NCBI GenBank assembly: GCA_023408815.1
Contig: JAEYJO010000064.1
Location: 1 to 64,000, forward strand
Origin: Bacillota bacterium
GTDB lineage: Bacteria; Bacillota; Clostridia; Lachnospirales; Lachnospiraceae
Direction of reading: 5' to 3'
Length of the DNA: 64,000 bases
In this document: positions 18,529-26,941 of the stretch, piece by piece
Layout of the letters: every line of letters begins with the position of its first letter
Numbering within the stretch: position 1 is the first letter of the stretch
Position numbers and translations under genes: made by a program
Notes under the pieces: model-generated
What the model was told of the DNA's origin: nothing
Seen by the model: only the letters and a program-made list of their open reading frames with translations
Database searches by the model: none

Positions 18529-19284
18529 ATGAACGAAGCAAAATTTACAGGTAAGGCAAATATTTATTCTAAGTATAGGCCTTCCTATCCGGATGGTTTT
18601 ATGGAATATCTTTATTCGGAAGTTGGAATTACGAAAGAGAGCGTTATCGCGGACATCGGATCCGGGACAGGAATATTAACTGATCTGCTATTAAGACAAA
18701 ACAGCTGTGTTTATGGTGTTGAACCCAATAAGGACATGAGAAACATCGCAGAAAAAGAGCTTTCCGGATATAATAATTTTGTGTCCGTAAATGCTTCGGC
18801 TGAAAACACCGGTTTATTGAATAATAGCGTTGATTATATTACGGTTGCTCAAGCCTTCCATTGGTTTGACAGAATAAAATTTAAGTCAGAGTGTAAAAGG
18901 ATACTAAAAAGTCAAGGTAAAGTAATCCTCGTTTGGAACAGCCGGGACGATAAAAGTGAACTGGTTATGAGAAATGAATCGATCAATCGTAGATTTTGTC
19001 CTGATTTCAAGGGATTTTCCGACGGTATGAGAGGAGAAAGCCCCGAAGAATACAGTGACTTTTTTAAAGATGGGATTTGTGAATATAAAACATTCAGATA
19101 TGACTTGATGTTTGATGAAGATAGCTTTATCGGAAGAAATATGTCTGCTTCCTATGCGCCTGAAAGAGGCGATAGCAATTATGAGCCTTATATTTTAGCG
19201 CTGAAAAAGCTATATGAGCAATACAGTGTTTCGGGAAGTTTATGTATGCCTAATATAACAAAAAGCTATGTCGGTGAAGTATAA
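18529..19284 (+). CDS. Class I SAM-dependent methyltransferase
   Basis: A 251-residue methyltransferase of the Methyltransf_11/25 type. Motif I is ADIGSGTG at residues 41-48; the acidic end of strand two is VYGVEPN; NASAENTGLLNNSVDYITVAQAFHWF is the post-I to motif IV region, of which AQAFHWF is typical of small-molecule methyltransferases; RILKSQGKVILVW gives the following strand. The substrate cannot be told from sequence. It stands alone: a TGCTATACT extended -10 box at 18470-18478 may be its promoter, and its stop codon directly abuts the stop of the convergent gene at 19285. ATG 18529 is preceded by AAAGGG, weaker than its neighbours. Confidence 0.88.
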   Translation: MNEAKFTGKANIYSKYRPSYPDGFMEYLYSEVGITKESVIADIGSGTGILTDLLLRQNSCVYGVEPNKDMRNIAEKELSGYNNFVSVNASAENTGLLNNSVDYITVAQAFHWFDRIKFKSECKRILKSQGKVILVWNSRDDKSELVMRNESINRRFCPDFKGFSDGMRGESPEEYSDFFKDGICEYKTFRYDLMFDEDSFIGRNMSASYAPERGDSNYEPYILALKKLYEQYSVSGSLCMPNITKSYVGEV

Positions 19285-20181
19285 TTATGATAAATATTCA
19301 GATGTGTCCAAACGATGGTTTTTTATTTCTTTTATTGAGTATTGAACCTCAATGTGGTCGCTCACAAAATATGTGTTGTCACCATCCGGGAGCATCCAAT
19401 TTACACTAACACTTCCCGGCTGAAAGTAGCCATTCTGCTCTTTGTAATCAGAATAGGTCACATACCACGGCACCAGCGAGGTGCCCTTTCCATTTTCGTC
19501 CATATAGCGGTCATTGGTATCAAAACGACTAATGTTGCCATCCGTGTCAAAAGAAAACCTTCCCTTAGCAGAAACGTCCTTCCATGCGATCTCACCTTCA
19601 ATGGTATGGTCGTCAATGACTGTCCATGAAACATACTCCTGTAAAAATAAGGACGGCATATATACTGCATCTGCCAGCGCCGTTATCAATTGCCCCTGAT
19701 CCATTTCTGCCCCGGTAGAACGGAAAAGCTGAAACTGCTTGGTAAGTACGCCGGTCATAGAGCCGAACCCGTCCAGCACACTGTCTTTAGCCTGCAATGG
19801 AATCCCTGCAATTCTTCCCGTCAAGAAAGCATGCCGGTCGGGTCTGTTTACAAAATTGACCTGCATGAATTTAATCTTAATGGGCTTTCTGCCTGCCGAC
19901 ATGCAAAACTTTGTGTTGTGAAAATCTATTAGCATGTTGTTCATAGCGGGCTTTCCCATATATCCCCCATTGATGATATGCTGACAAAGCAGAGCAGGCA
20001 GCCTGGCAACATCATCTTCCGTAAATACATTTTGTGTGCTTCTCTGCCTATTTGTTTCAGCGAAAGAACATTTTACATCTGTCAGATATTGTTTCCAAAG
20101 CCTGCCGCCGGGTATTGCCATATACATTACTATGATTGCCAGCGCAATCAAAACTATAACTATCCAAAGCATATATTCCAC
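19285..20181 (-). CDS. DUF6544-type membrane-anchored protein
   Basis: A 298-residue protein with one N-terminal membrane helix (residues 5-24) and a soluble remainder. Landmarks I associate with the DUF6544 family are DDVARLPALLCQHIINGGYMGKP, the RPDRHAF/LTGRIAGIPLQ region, LITALADAVYMPS and FDTNDRY. The function of the family is not known. The gene lies 21 bp downstream of a TetR regulator on the same strand and is probably co-transcribed with it, hence likely under its control. Its stop codon touches that of the convergent methyltransferase gene with no visible terminator between. Family assignment is from memory of the motifs and is moderately sure. Confidence 0.7.
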   Translation of the reverse strand: MEYMLWIVIVLIALAIIVMYMAIPGGRLWKQYLTDVKCSFAETNRQRSTQNVFTEDDVARLPALLCQHIINGGYMGKPAMNNMLIDFHNTKFCMSAGRKPIKIKFMQVNFVNRPDRHAFLTGRIAGIPLQAKDSVLDGFGSMTGVLTKQFQLFRSTGAEMDQGQLITALADAVYMPSLFLQEYVSWTVIDDHTIEGEIAWKDVSAKGRFSFDTDGNISRFDTNDRYMDENGKGTSLVPWYVTYSDYKEQNGYFQPGSVSVNWMLPDGDNTYFVSDHIEVQYSIKEIKNHRLDTSEYLS

Positions 20182-20202
20182 CTCATATCAAATGTTGATA
20201 AT

Positions 20203-20811
20203 TCAAAGTCTGATTCCCCCCATAAGGATTTCAATGAAATCACTTACAAACTGGTCGAAATCATCCAGTTTATATAATTGATTTTCTATGGCACACATAA
20301 CGAAACCGAGTAACGCACTAATTATCATCCATGAAGTGTTTTTTATATTCGGCTTCAAAACTTTTTGAGCTATCCCGTCAGCAAAGAAATTATCGAGCAT
20401 ATCTATTCCCGGATTAGATGGCTTATCATATTTACTTTCATTGGCAAATATGGCATTTGTTCCACTATACATAACAGCCTTTGCCATTTCAGGTTCACCG
20501 CAAAGGCTCATAACAAAGACTTTTAAAAGGCTATGTACCTGCTGATCTATTGAAAGTGCAGCGTTGCCGTTTATGATAGTGGCAGCATTGCTCTCAACTT
20601 TATGATAAAGCTCGCAGGACATATCCGAAATAATTTCGGATTTGTCTTTGTAGTAAAGGTAAATTGTGGTTGGAGAATATTCAATTTTTGCGGCTATCTT
20701 TCTTAGTGACAATTTTTCATAACCCTCTTGTTCAATAAGTTCAATAGCGGCATCTTTTATTTTCTTTTTCATTTCGGCTTTTTCAATGTCACGCCGTTCT
20801 TTAATACCCAT
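20203..20811 (-). CDS. TetR/AcrR family transcriptional regulator
   Basis: A 202-residue repressor. The N-terminal helix-turn-helix spans about residues 15-60 (IKDAAIELIEQEGYEKLSLRKIA, then the TTIYLYYKDKSEI recognition region). The C-terminal ligand and dimer domain is not assignable to a known inducer. It is the first gene of a two-gene unit with the DUF6544-type protein. Its promoter is a perfect SigA consensus on the minus strand with two direct repeats over the -10 box, which suggests autoregulation. The second TetR gene is divergent, with a dispersed repeat element between the two promoters. ATG 20811 is preceded by AAGGCG, a weak site. Confidence 0.9.
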   Translation of the reverse strand: MGIKERRDIEKAEMKKKIKDAAIELIEQEGYEKLSLRKIAAKIEYSPTTIYLYYKDKSEIISDMSCELYHKVESNAATIINGNAALSIDQQVHSLLKVFVMSLCGEPEMAKAVMYSGTNAIFANESKYDKPSNPGIDMLDNFFADGIAQKVLKPNIKNTSWMIISALLGFVMCAIENQLYKLDDFDQFVSDFIEILMGGIRL

Positions 20812-20826
20812 ATAATCGCCTTCTTA

Positions 20827-20881
20827 ACGGTGTTAATTATATTTACGGTGTAATTATACTTCAATAGTAGCAGTGTGTCAA
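20827..20881 (-). promoter_or_regulatory. Consensus promoter with direct-repeat operator for TetR gene
   Basis: Read on the minus strand: TTGACA at 20881-20876, a 17-bp spacer, and TATAAT at 20858-20853. Two direct repeats on the plus strand, ACGGTGTTAATTATA (20827-20841) and ACGGTGTAATTATA (20845-20858), overlap the -10 box and start region and are candidate operators. Confidence 0.75.
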
Positions 20882-20922
20882 TGTATATATGATGATGAGT
20901 GGAATATTTAATCACCGAGTGT

Positions 20923-21003
20923 AGAATGCGCAGCTTCGCGCGCGGAAAAAAGCTGTGCTGCTGAAGTATTTTAGCACGAGAGTGTGCGCAGTACACTTTT
21001 GTT
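20923..21003 (+). repeat. Dispersed three-hairpin repeat, copy 2 (shorter)
   Basis: It shares GCGCAGCTTCGCGCGCGG, AGCTGTGCTG and AGAGTGTGC...ACTTTTGTT with copies at 1739 and 59599. The first hairpin (TAATAGGA type) is missing. It separates the promoters of the two divergent TetR genes and ends 16 bp before the -35 box of the plus-strand one. Confidence 0.75.
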
Positions 21004-21018
21004 ACATTAAAATACAAA

Positions 21019-21066
21019 TTGACAAGGAGAAAATATGATATTATAATTAAACTGTTAGTTTAATTA
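21019..21066 (+). promoter_or_regulatory. Perfect SigA promoter with palindromic TetR operator
   Basis: TTGACA (21019-21024), 17 bp, TATAAT (21042-21047). TAATTAAACT (21044-21053) and AGTTTAATTA (21057-21066) form an exact palindrome with a 3-bp centre that covers the -10 box and start point. This is the usual place for a self-repressing TetR dimer site. Confidence 0.85.
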
Positions 21067-21084
21067 AATGGAGCGAGATAACGA

Positions 21085-21735
21085 ATGGGACGAAGAAAAA
21101 AAGAACCGAAGAGTGTACACCGTGAAAATATTGCTTGTGCGGCTCAAGATCTTTTTATGAAAAATGGGATAGAAGCGACATCTATGGATGATATAGCGAT
21201 GGCGGCGGGGTATAGCAAGGCTACTTTGTATGTGTATTTTGAGAATAAGGAAGAGATTGTCGGATTACTGGTGTTGGAGAGTATGAAGAAGCTGTATGCT
21301 TATATTGCCGTCGCTTTGGAAAGACAGGAAACGACAAGGGCCAGGTATGACTATATATGCAGCGGCATAGCGCAATATCAGGAGGAATATCCTTTTTATT
21401 TTAAAATGGCGCTGGATAAGATTAACGTTGATTTTAACAGTGGAAGCTATTTGCCGGAGGAACAGGAAACATATCGTGTCGGGGAGGAAATCAACGAGAA
21501 GATACGTCAGTTTTTGTGCGATGGGATTGCCAGGGGAGAGATACGCGCCGAATTAAAGGTTTTGCCTACAATCTTTGTATTCTGGGGGATGTTGGCCGGC
21601 CTTGTTCAGACGGCGGCAAACAAGGAACGCTATATTGAAAAAGAAATGAAGCTGTCCAAAGAAGAGTTCCTGAAGTATGGTTTTGACACACTTTACTATT
21701 CTATTACGATTATGGAGGAAATGTATGAGCAGTAA
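21085..21735 (+). CDS. TetR/AcrR family transcriptional regulator
   Basis: A 216-residue repressor. Helix-turn-helix at about residues 12-55: NIACAAQDLFMKNGIEATSMDDIA followed by YSKATLYVYFENKEEI, a textbook TetR pattern. The C-terminal domain would bind an unknown effector. The gene is the first of a two-gene operon: the FMN-binding protein gene starts inside its last codons (11-bp overlap), so the two are translationally coupled. The promoter is a perfect consensus covered by a 23-bp palindrome, which predicts strong autorepression. ATG 21085 is preceded by GGAGCGAG at 21070-21077. Confidence 0.92.
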   Translation: MGRRKKEPKSVHRENIACAAQDLFMKNGIEATSMDDIAMAAGYSKATLYVYFENKEEIVGLLVLESMKKLYAYIAVALERQETTRARYDYICSGIAQYQEEYPFYFKMALDKINVDFNSGSYLPEEQETYRVGEEINEKIRQFLCDGIARGEIRAELKVLPTIFVFWGMLAGLVQTAANKERYIEKEMKLSKEEFLKYGFDTLYYSITIMEEMYEQ

Positions 21736-22117
21736 AAAGAAGATGGTTATTTGTTTTATAACGTTTGTTTTGCTGGTTGCTTTTGTTTGTCTTGTAATTT
21801 ATTTGAAAAGTGTCTCGGATTACAAGAAGGCGGTCAAAAGCATTGTTATTGAAGAGATAGATCTCGCGGAGGTCGCGGACGGAGTTTATATTGGAGAATG
21901 TAATGTTAATTTTATATACGCAAAGGTGGAGGTTACCGTGCGCGATGGGAGAATTGAGAATATAAGCATATTAGAGCATAGAAATGAACGCGGAGAATCT
22001 GCGGAAGCAGTTGTGGATAAAATAGTCGAAGAACAAAAAATAGATGTTGATGCGGTATCGGGAGCAACAAATTCGAGTAATGTTCTGAAAAAGGCCGTTG
22101 AAAATGCACTTGAGTAA
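21725..22117 (+). CDS. FMN-binding domain protein, membrane-anchored
   Basis: A 130-residue protein with one N-terminal membrane helix (residues 7-25) and an outer FMN-binding domain. DAVSGATNSS near the C-terminus is the flavinylation motif, with Thr115 the residue to which ApbE-type transferases attach FMN. Such proteins carry electrons at the outside of the membrane, as in RnfG/NqrC or PplA-like systems. No partner reductase or apbE is nearby. ATG 21725 overlaps the end of the TetR gene by 11 bp, so co-expression and control by that regulator are likely. The frame is open further upstream but that part overlaps the TetR coding region and has no ribosome binding site. Confidence 0.88.
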   Translation: MSSKKKMVICFITFVLLVAFVCLVIYLKSVSDYKKAVKSIVIEEIDLAEVADGVYIGECNVNFIYAKVEVTVRDGRIENISILEHRNERGESAEAVVDKIVEEQKIDVDAVSGATNSSNVLKKAVENALE

Positions 22118-22310
22118 GTGTAATTAATGTTCGAGACAATGTCCGATAGATGATTTGAGCTGTGGAAGAGCATCAAAGTGGGATTGGAAATAATGATATG
22201 ATCTCAGTCTTGTATGAAAATAAGCAGGAAGAATTAAAAAGCTTCTAAAACTTTTGCCGGAGGATTGGAGGCGCAGTATATAAACGCGGCTTGAGGAAAG
22301 GGGAAATAGT

Positions 22311-23800
22311 ATGGGGAAAATAATAGAAAATCCGATTCTTAGAGGATTCCATCCCGATCCGTCCATCATACGGGTCGGAAACGATTACTATTTGGCGACC
22401 TCCACCTTTGAATGGTGGCCGGGAGTCAGATTGCATCATTCGAGAGATTTGGTAAATTGGGAGCTGGTGGAATATCCGCTTAACAGAATATCCCAATTGG
22501 ACTTGCAGGGAGTGGGTGCTTCGCAGGGAATATGGGCGCCTTGCCTGACGTACTGTGAGGGCACCTTTTATCTGGTATATACTGTGGTGAAAGCGTTTTA
22601 CTGTAATATGCAAGATACGATGAACTATCTTGTAACGACAAAAGATATACACGGACCTTGGTCCGAGCCGACAGCTCTGAATAATTTCGGTTTTGACCCG
22701 TCTTTATTTCACGATGACGACGGGAGAAAATACATGGTAAGTATGGTAACCGATCATAGAGTTCCCGCAAAATATTCGGGACGCCTGATTTTACAGGAAT
22801 ACGACGAAAAGTGCCGAAAATTGGTCGGTCCGGTAAGGGATATTTATAAAGGAGATAGAATTTACTTGGAGGGACCTCATATATTCAAAAGAAACGGCTG
22901 GTATTATCTGTTCAGCGCGGATTCGGGAACCGGAGAAATGCATGGACAGACAATTCAGCGCTCCCATAGTATATGGGGGCCATATGAGATGTTCAAAGCA
23001 GATTTCATGGAGAGAAGCAATGAAGGGGAAGCTTATTCCATATTGACCTCCAGACATCACGAGGAGATACCGATACAAAAGGCGGGGCATTGTGACTTGG
23101 TGGAGACTCAGGATGGAGAGTGGTATGCGGAGGAAATACGCCTCAAACATATGTGGAGATGCCCGACTTGCCGGAATATCTGCTGGATCCGCGGCTTACG
23201 AGGGATGACTTCGAGAGCAGTTATCTGCATAGGGACTATCAGTCCTTAAGAATACCGATGGATAATTATTATATCTCATTAAGCGAGAGGGAGGGTTATC
23301 TGCGAATGTACGGACGCTGCGGGCTGTCGTCAAAATTTTCCCAGAGCCTGATCGCCAGACGTCTGACGAGTTATCGGATGGAAATCAGTACAAAGGTAGA
23401 ATTTGAACCGGAAGTATTCAAGCAGATGGCAGGTCTGATTCTTATGTACGATACGGATAATTATCTCTATCTCCACATTTCATGGGATGAGGATATAGGG
23501 AAATGCATTACTTTGTTGAAGGCGGAAAATAAAAAGTATGAATATTTGTCCGGTTATATTCCCATAACAGAGGGAAATGCGCTGATCCTGAGGGCGGAAT
23601 TAGAAGGGACAAGGGTGCGGTTTTATTTTCGGGCGGAAGGAGACGAGGAACGAGAGATAGGGTCCGAGATAATGGCCGGCTTTTTATCCGATGAGGCGTG
23701 CGAGGAAGGCTGGTTTACGGGAGCGATGTGCGGCATATGCTGTCAGGACTTGACCGGGTTTGGAAAATATGCGGATTTCGATTGGTTTGAAGTGAAATAA
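22311..23800 (+). pseudogene. GH43 beta-xylosidase-type gene broken by internal deletion
   Basis: The first frame (22311 onward) carries the GH43 catalytic domain: NPILRGFHPDPSI with the base Asp, FDPSLFHDDDGRKY, and EGPHIFKRNGWYYLF with the acid Glu. It is true to family up to DGEWY (23121-23126). The following frame (-1 relative) resumes at GGNTPQTYVEMPDLP (23129 on) and continues through the beta-sandwich domain of GH43 xylosidases to 23800. In intact enzymes roughly 40-60 residues lie between these two points. A deletion that also shifted the frame therefore joined them. The first frame runs into nonsense and stops at 23249. Activity is doubtful because the C-terminal domain is lost. AGGAAAGGGG precedes ATG 22311. 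Confidence 0.85.
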
Positions 23801-23898
23801 TTCAGAATCGGAATAAGTTAATAAAAATATGGCATTGCGTGAGAACTGCCAAAGGGTTAAGCATACAATAACAGTGATAGAAATTTTGAAGGATGTAT

Positions 23899-25668
23899 AT
23901 GGATTCTCAAAAATTAGAAAATCTTTTGAATCTGGCACTGAATGCTTCCAGAGAGGAGCGGGAAAAATCTCTTGTTTTGGATGTCGGCTATGATCCGGAG
24001 ACGAGTGTATGGGAGCTGATCGTGAAATACAACGGCGATTTGAGTCGTTTGAACAATCCGATTATTGGAGTGGAGGAACTGATTGCCGGTTATGCGATCA
24101 TTACTATACCGCAAAGTCTCATAGCCTCGCTGGTGGAGCTGGAGGAAATAGAATATGTGGAAATGCCTAAGCGTCTTTTTTTCAATCTGCAGCAGGGAAA
24201 AGAAGCTTCCTGCATATTGCCGGTTACGGTAAGGGAACCCTTTTTAACCGGCCGCGGGACACTTGTTGCAATAATAGATTCGGGCATCGATTATGAAAGA
24301 ATGGATTTCAGGCGGCCGAATGGAACGAGCCGTATTTTATATTTATGGGACCAGACCCTTCAACCGGATGAAAGCAGAGGATTCGCACCTCCGGAAGGCT
24401 TTCTGATGGGAGCGGAATTTAATAATATGCAGATAGATGCCGCTTTGGAGCAAAGCAATCCGGAGGAACGGTTTCGTATGCTGCCAAGTCTCGACGTGAC
24501 GGGACATGGAACAGCGGTGGCAGCGATTGCTGCGGGCAACGGGCTTTCGTCTGACGGAAGATATGTGGGAGTGGCGCCGGAAAGCGAATTGATCATCGTG
24601 AAGCTGGGAATGGCCAGGCAGCCTTCTTTTCCGAGGACCACGGAGCTTATGCGCGCACTGACTTATGTGGTGCAGAAGTCGGTTGCACTTGCCAGGCCGA
24701 TGTCTATTAACTTGAGCTTTGGAAATACATACGGGGCGCATGACGGTACCTCCCTGCTGGAACGTTTTATGGATAATGTTTCTGAAATAGGAAGAAATGT
24801 TATCTGTGTGGGAAGCGGTAATGAGGGCGCTGCGGGAGGTCATGCGGCAGGTGTTGTATCGGGCGAGACGAGAGTAGAGCTGGCGATAGCGTCCTATGAG
24901 AGGACGGTCAGCGTACAGCTTTGGAAAGAATACGCGGATATTTTTCTGGTAACGCTCATTTCACCGGGCGGAGAAAGGCAAATCGTAGACACCAGACGGT
25001 CGGGGACGATAAGGCTTACGATGGAGCAGACTGACGTCCTCATTTATATAGGGGAACCTTCTCCGTACAGCATTGACCAGGAAATATATTTTGATTTCAT
25101 TCCGCGTCAGACATATATCAATTCAGGTGTCTGGACGTTTCTGCTGCAGCCGGTCAAAATTGTGACGGGGAATTACTATTTCTATCTGCCGAGCAGCGTA
25201 GTTCTTAACAGCGGAACGAGGTTCTATTCGCCGACGCCGGAGGTAACCTTCACAATACCCTCTACCGCACATAAGGTAATTACGGTAGGTGCTTACAGCA
25301 GTATCTACGATTCATACGCGGACTTTTCCGGCAGAGGATTCCTTCTGGAGAACCGGTTGGAGAGCAGAATCGCCAGCGAATGGGTAAAGCCCGATCTCGT
25401 AGCTCCCGGCGTGGACATATCGATCAGCGATGGGATGGGCGGAACGGAATTGGTGACCGGCACTTCCTTTGCCACGCCTTTTGTGACCGGATCGGCAGCA
25501 CTCATGATGGAATGGGGCATCGTGAAAGGAAATGATCCGTATCTTTACGGGGAGAAGGTGCGGGCTTATTTGAGAAGGGGAGCCAGGCCGCTGCGGGGGG
25601 AGGCAATATATCCTAATGCGCGGGTAGGGTATGGGGCGCTTTGTCTGGCGGATAGTCTGCCGGTTTGA
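23899..25668 (+). CDS. S8 subtilisin-family protease, Csp-like with jelly-roll insert
   Basis: A 589-residue subtilase. The catalytic triad is complete: D127 (AIIDSGID), H203 (TGHGTAVA) and S523 (GTSFATP). A short prodomain fills about residues 1-105. The 300-residue gap between His and Ser contains a beta-rich insert (about 325-450), the arrangement of clostridial Csp germination proteases and their many paralogues. There is no signal peptide. A role in spore germination is possible but paralogues are numerous and of unknown role. ATG 23899 is preferred to ATG 23893 because GAAGGA then lies at a proper distance. CATACAAT at 23862-23869 resembles a sporulation sigma-E -10 box, without a clear -35. 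A strong terminator follows. Confidence 0.9.
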   Translation: MDSQKLENLLNLALNASREEREKSLVLDVGYDPETSVWELIVKYNGDLSRLNNPIIGVEELIAGYAIITIPQSLIASLVELEEIEYVEMPKRLFFNLQQGKEASCILPVTVREPFLTGRGTLVAIIDSGIDYERMDFRRPNGTSRILYLWDQTLQPDESRGFAPPEGFLMGAEFNNMQIDAALEQSNPEERFRMLPSLDVTGHGTAVAAIAAGNGLSSDGRYVGVAPESELIIVKLGMARQPSFPRTTELMRALTYVVQKSVALARPMSINLSFGNTYGAHDGTSLLERFMDNVSEIGRNVICVGSGNEGAAGGHAAGVVSGETRVELAIASYERTVSVQLWKEYADIFLVTLISPGGERQIVDTRRSGTIRLTMEQTDVLIYIGEPSPYSIDQEIYFDFIPRQTYINSGVWTFLLQPVKIVTGNYYFYLPSSVVLNSGTRFYSPTPEVTFTIPSTAHKVITVGAYSSIYDSYADFSGRGFLLENRLESRIASEWVKPDLVAPGVDISISDGMGGTELVTGTSFATPFVTGSAALMMEWGIVKGNDPYLYGEKVRAYLRRGARPLRGEAIYPNARVGYGALCLADSLPV

Positions 25669-25730
25669 AGAAGATTATACGAGGCAGGCAGCACAGATAT
25701 ATCTGTTGAAAATAGTAAAATAGAATTAAA

Positions 25731-25775
25731 AAAGCTGAAAACACCGAATTGTTCGGTGTTTTCAGCTTTTTATGG
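25731..25775. terminator. Bidirectional terminator
   Basis: An 18-bp perfect stem (25731-25748 with 25752-25769) is flanked by A and T runs. It lies between the convergent subtilase and LacI genes and overlaps the LacI stop codon, so it should serve both. Confidence 0.92.
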
Positions 25776-26786
25776 TGATGATATACAGATAGATTTGGTT
25801 GAATCCCGAACAATTAATGAGGTAGGCAGAGATACATTAGTTACCAAAGAATCACGGTTATTAATTAGATCTAAAAGACGTTTTGCCGCCAGTTTTCCGA
25901 TTGCTTTTGTCGGAACGTCAACAGTGGTCAGTGGAGGAATCGTATGAATGCTGGTATCCAGATTATTAAAGCCAATGACTCCAATATCATCGGGACATTT
26001 CATGCCCAGCTGATAAATGACACCTAATATAACAGTTGCGAGAGTATCACTCCCGGCAAAAATGACATCAGGCCGATTCTCAGAAAGAAGCAGATCTTCC
26101 GCATATTTGGCGCAAAGCGTCAGATTCCATTCACAATCTTTGATAATACTATCATCGTAAGAAATATTAAATATTCTTAAAGCTTCCCGATACGCTACCA
26201 TTCGTAGAGAATCATAAAATGATAAACCGGGAGCGGAACCACCAATATAAGCAATTTTTCGATATCCGTTATTCAGAAGATGTTTCATGACCTGCATATT
26301 TGCGGCATAATGATCAAATCCTACGGAATTAAAGGTTGATTCTATCTGATCAATCGTTACGATATTTGGAAATGGCCGGGATAAATGTGCCATTAAATCT
26401 TTTGTAACCTCTTCCATAATCAATAATCCATCAAGAGGAGTGTTGCAAAAATCCTGCAGTACTGAAGAATGATTCAAATCATTAAAGTTTCGAAGAATAA
26501 ATTCGGTAGGTTGATGTTGATTCAATTCCGTTTCGGCAGATAATAGAATAGATGTAAAAAAAGGATCCGAATACTTTTCGGATGTAAGCGGTAAAATACA
26601 GCCAATTGTTAGTTTTGGTACATTCTTTTTACGTGGATGAAATTGATAATCTAGTTTTTTGACAGCGTCCAGTACTTTTTGTTTTGTTTGTTCGGTTGTC
26701 CTGAAATTTTCATCGTTTGAAAGTATTCTTGATGCCGTAGAAATGGAAACACCAGCTTCTTTGGCAACATCGCGTATATTTGACAT
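25770..26786 (-). CDS. LacI/GalR family transcriptional regulator
   Basis: A 338-residue regulator. The helix-turn-helix is at the very N-terminus (NIRDVAKEAGVSISTASRILS), followed by a hinge and a periplasmic-binding-like sensor (TIGCILPLTSEKY, VIGFNNLDTSIHTIPPLTTV). The start at 26786 is chosen over an ATG 24 bp upstream because GAGGTGA then has normal spacing. It is divergent from the GH4/ABC/AgaS/GatZ operon and very probably controls it; a candidate operator lies just downstream of that operon's -10 box. The inducer is presumably the imported sugar or its phosphate. Confidence 0.92.
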   Translation of the reverse strand: MSNIRDVAKEAGVSISTASRILSNDENFRTTEQTKQKVLDAVKKLDYQFHPRKKNVPKLTIGCILPLTSEKYSDPFFTSILLSAETELNQHQPTEFILRNFNDLNHSSVLQDFCNTPLDGLLIMEEVTKDLMAHLSRPFPNIVTIDQIESTFNSVGFDHYAANMQVMKHLLNNGYRKIAYIGGSAPGLSFYDSLRMVAYREALRIFNISYDDSIIKDCEWNLTLCAKYAEDLLLSENRPDVIFAGSDTLATVILGVIYQLGMKCPDDIGVIGFNNLDTSIHTIPPLTTVDVPTKAIGKLAAKRLLDLINNRDSLVTNVSLPTSLIVRDSTKSICISSP

Positions 26787-26857
26787 AGGTTCACCTCGTT
26801 TACTAAACATAATAATAACGGATAATCATTTAAAATGCAAGAATAATTAAAAAACTA

Positions 26858-26907
26858 TTTACAAATTGATAAAAATGCTCTATTATATAGATAAACAATT
26901 GGTAAAC
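26858..26907 (+). promoter_or_regulatory. Promoter and candidate LacI operator of GH4 operon
   Basis: TTTACA (26858-26863), 17 bp, TATTAT (26881-26886). AAACAATTGGTAAAC (26893-26907), an imperfect palindrome centred on CAATTG, lies directly downstream, where a LacI-type repressor would block transcription. Confidence 0.65.
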
Positions 26908-26941
26908 AGATACAATGTTTATAAAACACGAGGAGGAAAGA

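Noticed and set aside
22118..22310. Riboswitch or small RNA before the GH43 pseudogene
   Set aside because: No stable stem set or terminator is visible in these 193 bp.
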